This document shows, piece after piece, positions 58,872 to 64,000 of a stretch of 64,000 nucleotides of DNA. Source of the DNA: Gyrodactylus bullatarudis. Lineage: Eukaryota > Platyhelminthes > Monogenea > Gyrodactylidea > Gyrodactylidae. The stretch lies in NCBI GenBank assembly GCA_012064415.1, contig SSNU01001114.1, positions 93,871 to 157,870 on the forward strand. Direction: 5' to 3'. Under the pieces are notes generated by a model. That model saw only the letters and a list, made by a program, of their open reading frames with translations. It searched no databases and had not been told where the DNA came from. Numbering within the stretch: position 1 is the stretch's first letter; each line of letters starts with the position of its first letter. A program made the translations under genes and the position numbers.

Positions 58872-59855
58872 ATGTCAAAATACAACAGTATCTATGATGG
58901 TAAAGCAATTCAGATCATAGAGAAGACTGAGAGTGGTGAACTGATCCTCAAATTTGAAGAGATCAAAGAAATTCTTATTAGTGAGGAGATTAAGAATTTG
59001 CCCATATGCATATATAGTATCGCTGGGAAATTAAGGACAGCAAAATCTTTCTTCTTAAATAATGTTATCGGAGTTCTGGGAAAGAAACCTAAAAACAATC
59101 TCGAAGTAGGATTCGAATTTGCTAGTGGGCCGGAATCTGTCACGTCTGGAATATACATCTGGAGTGTGCCATTCATTGTGGAGGAACAGAATGAAAAAAT
59201 TGCCATATTCCTCATAGATAGTGAGGGATCTTTTGATAAGTCAGTTGATCTTGATAAAAGTGCAACGATATTCATGGTTCTCACACTGCTGAGTTCCGTT
59301 CTCATATATACTGTGAAAAATATGATTGATGAAAGCGATATGGACAACCTAATCTCGTTTGCAGACAATGAAATATTAGACTCAAAGTTTCAAGAGTTAC
59401 TTTTTCTCGTCCGAGATTGGGAATATGTTGATAAAATTCCATACGGCCCGGATGGAGGGCAAAAATATCTAGATGGCTTTATGAATAACAACGTGAGTGA
59501 TCGTAACAAAGGGCCAAGGGAGGCTCTCAAAAGTATTTTCTCTGAGATCAAATGCATACTTTTGCCTGATTCCACAGTTCGTGCGCAGAAAGATAAGAAC
59601 CCATCAGCTGAATTCACACAGGAAGTTGAGAATTTTGTGAAAGCCTACTTTTCACATGTTAATGAGAGGGTTAAAAAGGTAAATGGTGAGCCAATAACAT
59701 GTGTCGAATGGCTGGAAAATCTAGTGACACTCTTATCAAAGTTAAAAGAAGGCTGCGCACCCAACGTCAAGAGTATTTGGGAGGCTAAGGCACAAATGGA
59801 GAATCAGCGAATAAAAAATAGAATTTCCAACGAACTCAAAGATAAAATGTTTGAG
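58872..59855 (+). CDS. GTPase exon 1 (G domain)
   Basis: 328 codons ending KDKMFE before gtgatt. It carries all G motifs. An in-frame TTG 15 nt upstream is not used as start because eukaryotic initiation at the ATG (58872) is expected. Intron 1 (59856-59884) is 29 nt and contains an in-frame TAA. Confidence 0.85.
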
Positions 59856-62262
59856 GTGATTTGTATAATTTATAACAATTAAAGCTTGTCGTGAATAAGA
59901 GAAACTTGACGAAGGAAGCCACGGAGTTATACGTGAAATACGAAAAGAGGATGAAAGATGAAATTAAGACAAATTTTCTTCCTACAAAATCTTTGTTTAT
60001 AGAATTTAGAAACGAGTATGAATCAAATATACAGACATTCCAGAAAAGCCAAAATGTCATGATCGGGGTAAGACAGTTTTTTATTATTATTTTAGAGTCA
60101 AGCCCTTGCAGGTATTAACATTAAAACTGATGAAATTATATCGGAAATAAATAAGGTTTTTTTCACAAAAAAAAATGTCTACATACCAGTTGATGAATTT
60201 GAGACATTGTGGAAGAAGATGCAATCCGATAATATGAACAAGATGAAAAATATCCTCAAAAGTGCTTCATTAACAGATGAAATAATTATGTCCAAATTCC
60301 AGGAACAAAAAGATACCCTATTGACGAGAATAGGAATCCACAATGACACAATTGATAACAAGAATCAATCTCTAAGCCATCGAATTTTCATCGAGTTGAA
60401 AGACCAGATGGATGAGGTAAGATTAGATACTTGACATTCTAGACGTCTAAGGATTTAGCCCAGCTCAAGCATGTCTTAAACACCTGGGATACTAAAGAGA
60501 GACAGACAATTGAAATGTTCAATAAGGAAGCAATAAAACCTTGTAAGATTCTAGAAGATGAACTGATAACCAACATTCGAGTGTTAAAAACACATTTAAT
60601 TTTATATAAAGAATTCAAAGAAAAGGTAATCATTCTCTAATAAATTCAGAATGATGAGATAATTAACTCATTGCTGGACACTGCACGGAAAGACCTAGAG
60701 GAAGAGGTATGTGTTGATATCAATTCATATTTTATAGCTCATTAAAATGGAGAACTATTCTAATCAAAACGAATTGGATATCTTGGTTGACAAGTTTGTT
60801 TCTGAATTATCAAAAAATCGTTTTGATGATGGCCAAAAGTCTCAGATTCTACAACCCCTAAAGTCAGCAGGGAACGTCCATCTTGAAACCCTCAAAAGGA
60901 AGGAGAAGGTGAGTTTTCATGAAAAATTTTCTTTGTTCCTATTGGCTCTAACTGAATGGGTACAGAAGGGTTCGGAACTCTAAGGCTAACAAATAAAACT
61001 CTTTCCTTTGTAGTCAACTTCAAGATGAATTAAATATTTCATGGAGGTATTATTATTAAAGTTTTATACCTCTCTGCCCCAAATCAGTAGCCAATGAATG
61101 TTCAGCAAACAAGGCCCAATCAGAATTGAGCAGATTTTTTCTATTCCTAATATTTCACAATTTTTGATAAAGCGTTTGTTTTAAAATTAATACTGCGTGT
61201 TTTCCCTTTCAAATGAACTAAAAATCATTACTGTGTCTTTAGTAATAATTGAGATAAAAAAGAATTGCACCATTCTGTACGCAATTGAATATATATTCCA
61301 TGTTATCCCCGAATATTTTTGAGAAACTGTAAAAGCTGTAAGATTCATTGCAAAAATATTGTACCTTATTGGTGTGAAGACTGAAGTTTATGCCCGAAAT
61401 AGAACTCAATTTCTTCATATTCTCAAGCATTGCATTTCTTTGATTATTAGGCTAGCTAAATCTGAAGAACACCTAACTCATCACCTGATAGTAGGGAAAT
61501 TTTGACATTTTCAGGAAGAACTATGATTTGAGTTTCATTAAACAAGTTGGAATCATTTTAATTTTTTATGAATCTTGACATTTGGGGGCAAAGTTAGCTC
61601 AAAAATAGATTATGAATTTACGAGAAATCAGGGGAATTTTTCATAGATTTCGGGAATGAATTAGCAATTTCCAACCCAAAGTTGTGAATGATTAAATTTC
61701 AAAGCAAAAATTATGTCATTTTCAATAAAAAGTTTACGTAGAATCAAAATGATTGAATAAATTTTTTGAATTTTGAAGATGCGCCAAACTTCTATGAGCG
61801 TTTGTATGAGTTTAGATCATTAGTTCAATATAAGAAAAAAACCCTAAAATTCCGCGTTTAATCGTTTCAATCGTCTGTGATATTTGAAGATCAATAACTT
61901 ATTTTTCAAAGTTGATGGCGTATAAACTGATAAGTGAGCAGACGGACTCGCTATTCTTGAAGGTGGACGAGATGATTGTGAAAAAGCAACAAGTAGATAT
62001 GAAGGATATTTGCGACCAACTCAGCACAGCAAAAGAAAAAACATATAATGCAATGGTAAGCATCAAATTGGACAATGAGGAAAAAGCTAAATTGAGACGT
62101 TGCCTGGAGGAAAAATTTAAGTTTTGTCAACAAAAAATCAACTTACTTGTGGAAAGGCTACGGGAAGTAGGTTCCACTAGTTCTATTCAGAGTAAATTTG
62201 AAGAATCTTTTCAATACATGGCCAAACTCAAATCAGACTACTCGAATGAAAGTTGGATCACT
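58872..62262 (+). CDS. GBP/atlastin-type large GTPase, seven exons with micro-introns
   Basis: ATG at 58872. Exons: 58872-59855, 59885-60067, 60096-60416, 60443-60625, 60650-60706, 60738-60908, 61912-62262; each is a multiple of three, giving 750 codons open at the 3' end. The G domain (residues 1-250) has a P-loop-like AGKLRTAKSFFLNNV, switch I-like SVTSGIYIWSVPF, the DxxG-type IDSEGSFD and the guanine-recognition RD in VRDWEYVDKIPYGPDGG, a stretch very close to atlastin. The rest is a long helical, charged region as in GBPs; no clear C-terminal membrane hairpin is seen. The P-loop GK(S/T) is AKS, so GTP hydrolysis may be altered. Five introns are 24-31 nt; the last is 1,003 nt. A gtaagt at 62263 suggests more exons downstream. 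Family certain; cellular role (membrane remodelling or defence) not deducible. Confidence 0.82.
59885..60067 (+). CDS. GTPase exon 2
   Basis: 61 codons, LVVNKRNLTKEATELYVKYE to QNVMIG, continuing the helical frame of exon 1. It is followed by a 28-nt intron gtaagaca...tttag (60068-60095). Confidence 0.75.
60096..60416 (+). CDS. GTPase exon 3
   Basis: 107 codons starting SQALAGINIKTDEI and ending IELKDQMDE. A tempting extra intron at 60154 is not needed because the frame is open through VFFTKKNVYIPVDEFETLW. It is followed by a 26-nt intron (60417-60442) containing an in-frame TGA. Confidence 0.75.
60443..60625 (+). CDS. GTPase exon 4
   Basis: 61 codons, TSKDLAQLKHVLNTWDTK to YKEFKEK. It is followed by a 24-nt intron gtaatcattc...attcag (60626-60649), the shortest here, with two in-frame stops (TAA TAA). 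Confidence 0.72.
60650..60706 (+). CDS. GTPase exon 5
   Basis: 19 codons, NDEIINSLLDTARKDLEEE, flanked by the 24-nt intron and a 31-nt intron gtatgtgttg...ttatag (60707-60737). Confidence 0.7.
60738..60908 (+). CDS. GTPase exon 6
   Basis: 57 codons, LIKMENYSNQNELDILVD to LKRKEK, ending at gtgagt. A 1,003-nt intron follows. An alternative acceptor at 61013 would give STSR then a stop. Confidence 0.7.
61912..62262 (+). CDS. GTPase exon 7 (last in window)
   Basis: 117 codons after acceptor ttttcaaag: LMAYKLISEQTDSLFLKV, EKAKLRRCLEEKFKFCQQKI ... NESWIT, ending at a gtaagt donor. Helical, coiled-coil-like, in the same phase as exon 6. No stop or further exon was recognised before the window ends. 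Confidence 0.65.
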
Positions 62263-62479
62263 GTAAGTTAGAAAATTGCTATGCATCTAAAGGCAATTAT
62301 CCTGACTCAAAAACATTCTTAGGACTGAAAGATGAGTTTAAAAATGTCTATGCTATAGGGGGATCTGTTATTCGAAGCTTAAAACCAGTTTTGTGATTTA
62401 TAACATGTGACAAATAGTAAATCCTTTAGTAAAATATTATATAATGGTAAATTTTTGAGTATGTCATGATTTTCAACTA

Positions 62480-63231
62480 AAGCTAGTTGACATGAAGATG
62501 AGAATTTCCTATCTTCACAAAAAACTCAATATTTTTATCCAGAAAGTCAGGAAAAAATTTATTTTTTTGGATCCCACTATGAAATGAGCTGATTAGTTTT
62601 GAAAACAAAAAAATTTCCGAAAAAAATTTAATCTGTCCAAATTTGAGCCGTTTTTTGAATTTCGGAAATGTTTCAAATTTTCACTTTTTCAACTTTCAAA
62701 TCCAAAATTTTTTTCGATTTCAAAGATTTGAAGCAGATAAATATTGATATTCAGGATCAAATTTAGACGAAGATTTGGAATTTGGCCGTAGAATTTGAGA
62801 GAAAATTACTCTTTCCAAGAAAAAGTTCAATCTCTTTATTTTGGATAATTTTCCCTCGTGATAATCGAAAAATTCAAATGGTTTGATTTCCTAACGTAAT
62901 GACGAATTTCTGTGAATTCCTGCAGGCAAATACCAAATCTTCGTCTAATTTTGATCCTGAATATCAATATTTAACTGCTCCAAATCATTGAAATCGAAAA
63001 AAATTTTGGATTTGAAAGTTGAAAAAGTGGAAATTCGAAACATTTCCGAAATTCAAAAAACGGCTCAAATTTGGACAGATTAAATTTTTTTCGGAAATTT
63101 TTTTGTATCCAAAACTAATCAGCTCATTTCATAGTGGAATACAAAAAAATTAACTTTTTCCTGACTTTCTGGATAAAAATATTGAGTTTTTTGTGAAGAT
63201 AGGAAATTCTCATCTTTATGTCAATTGGGTT
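62480..63231. repeat. Foldback element, 'AGCTAGTTGACATGAAG' subfamily
   Basis: Left end AAGCTAGTTGACATGAAGAT and right end CATCTTTATGTCAATTGGGT are reverse complements; nearly the whole 750 nt folds back. The right half closely matches the solo piece at 46500-46768. Confidence 0.92.
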
Positions 63232-63293
63232 TAGATATTACTATTTAAGTATGAAATATGTATACCCATAAGAGGCCAATTAAAAACCTTTCT

Positions 63294-63617
63294 CTAAAAT
63301 ATTGTAATCATAAATGAACTGATGGGTATGACTGAAATATAGCGCTTAACTCTGAGCAAATTTGGGCATTTAAAATGGTAGATATTATAAACACACATGA
63401 AACTGTTGAGAATTTGTACCAAAGGATCCCTGTGATTATCTCCAAGATGGTTAAAAAATTGTGCTTGAGTTTTTTTACTTTCTTCTTCTTTAGTCCAAGG
63501 ACAATGATTACATTTTATTCTCAGCAACTCAATAAACTGTGAATGATGATTCTTAAAGGTGTTCAGTTCGTTATCTGTTACTTTCACTGAGATAAAGTTA
63601 TTACAATCAGGATCCAT
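63294..63617 (-). CDS. Possible C2H2 zinc-finger exon
   Basis: The minus-strand ATG at 63617-63615 opens MDPDCNNFISVKVTDNEL, then IKCNHCPWTKEEES ... AQFFNHLGDNHRDPL. C-x2-C-x15-H-x5-H fits a C2H2 or BED-like finger. A donor-like gtacaa follows HRDPL near 63420; beyond it the frame runs into a MITE end (63310-63350), so the true exon probably stops there. Confidence 0.35.
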   Translation of the reverse strand: MDPDCNNFISVKVTDNELNTFKNHHSQFIELLRIKCNHCPWTKEEESKKTQAQFFNHLGDNHRDPLVQILNSFMCVYNIYHFKCPNLLRVKRYISVIPISSFMITIF

Positions 63618-63631
63618 TTTTGATTCCAAGC

Positions 63632-64000
63632 CAATTTGTAATAATTTAAAAACAAATTTTCATCGAAATTTTAGGAATATTTTTTTGTTTCTTTAACTTC
63701 AATCAGGAATTTTCTAATATGAACGACTTTTGTGATTACGCTTATTACAAGAGATTACAGTGCACTGCGAAACTCATGGATATCAGAAAATAAGACGTAT
63801 CAAGAGTCGAAATTCATCCAATGATATTAATTTTTCGTAAGGATTTCAAAAATCGAATCAGATTTAACCATTGAATAAATAAATTCTTTATTGTCTGATA
63901 GTGTAGTTAGTACAAATTAGAAATTTTCAAGATATTTATAAATTTCTTTTTTCTCTAGAGGAATTTTCTTTTTTGTTAAATCATTAAAAAAAGAGGGCAA
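63632..64000. other. Window end, nothing recognised
   Basis: AT-rich, no coding frame or element recognised. Confidence 0.4.

Noticed and set aside
58910..59617. Minus-strand frames overlapping the GTPase exon.
   Set aside because: They are shadows of the conserved + strand G domain.
60154..60188. Apparent micro-intron gttttttt...accag in GTPase exon 3.
   Set aside because: The frame is open straight through it, while removing it breaks the frame.
1..64000. CRISPR arrays, bacterial operons, Shine-Dalgarno sites.
   Set aside because: The split genes and repeats are eukaryotic; no spaced short direct-repeat arrays were seen.

Overview
The window is AT-rich metazoan nuclear DNA. Genes are split by GT-AG introns, and the space between exons is packed with inverted-repeat and retrotransposon debris. 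The base composition, the divergent but animal-type calcineurin A, and the mix of Penelope, Merlin, Ty3/Gypsy and non-LTR relics fit an arthropod; a parasitic copepod such as a sea louse is my best guess. That assignment is inference and is not shown by any single marker.

From about 12.5 to 41.9 kb the + strand carries the catalytic subunit of calcineurin (PP2B). Eight exons are resolved with consistent splice phases, from the first metal-binding motif through the CnB-binding helix, calmodulin-binding segment and autoinhibitory segment to the stop codon. The N-terminal exon(s) were not found and probably lie upstream of the window. Introns range from 15.0 kb and 10.1 kb down to 71 and 58 nt. 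The large introns hold foldback elements, a Penelope-like GIY-YIG fragment, a non-LTR fragment, and an intact-looking Merlin-type DNA element with a perfect 8-bp target-site duplication.

From 42 to 54 kb lie a broken non-LTR element, further Penelope debris, a tRNA-like SINE piece inside overlapping hairpins, and a degenerate Ty3/Gypsy element that keeps gag, protease, RT, RNase H and the start of integrase but is broken by stops and frameshifts.

From 47.9 to 62.3 kb is the least ordinary part. Three copies of a 39-codon gene each have their own TATA box and encode a signal-peptide-like N-terminus followed by a short tail with a conserved G-[I/V]-H-H-x-H motif. Two copies lie in a perfectly duplicated 274-bp block; the third shares a nearly unchanged signal but a strongly diverged tail. 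Next to the third-listed copy (58.4 kb) are a degenerate RING-like gene fragment and a GBP/atlastin-type GTPase gene. The GTPase gene has five candidate introns of only 24-31 nt, every exon a multiple of three bases. The RING-like fragment is best read with two more micro-introns of 31 and 30 nt. These micro-introns and the small secreted-peptide family are the main candidates for something undescribed.
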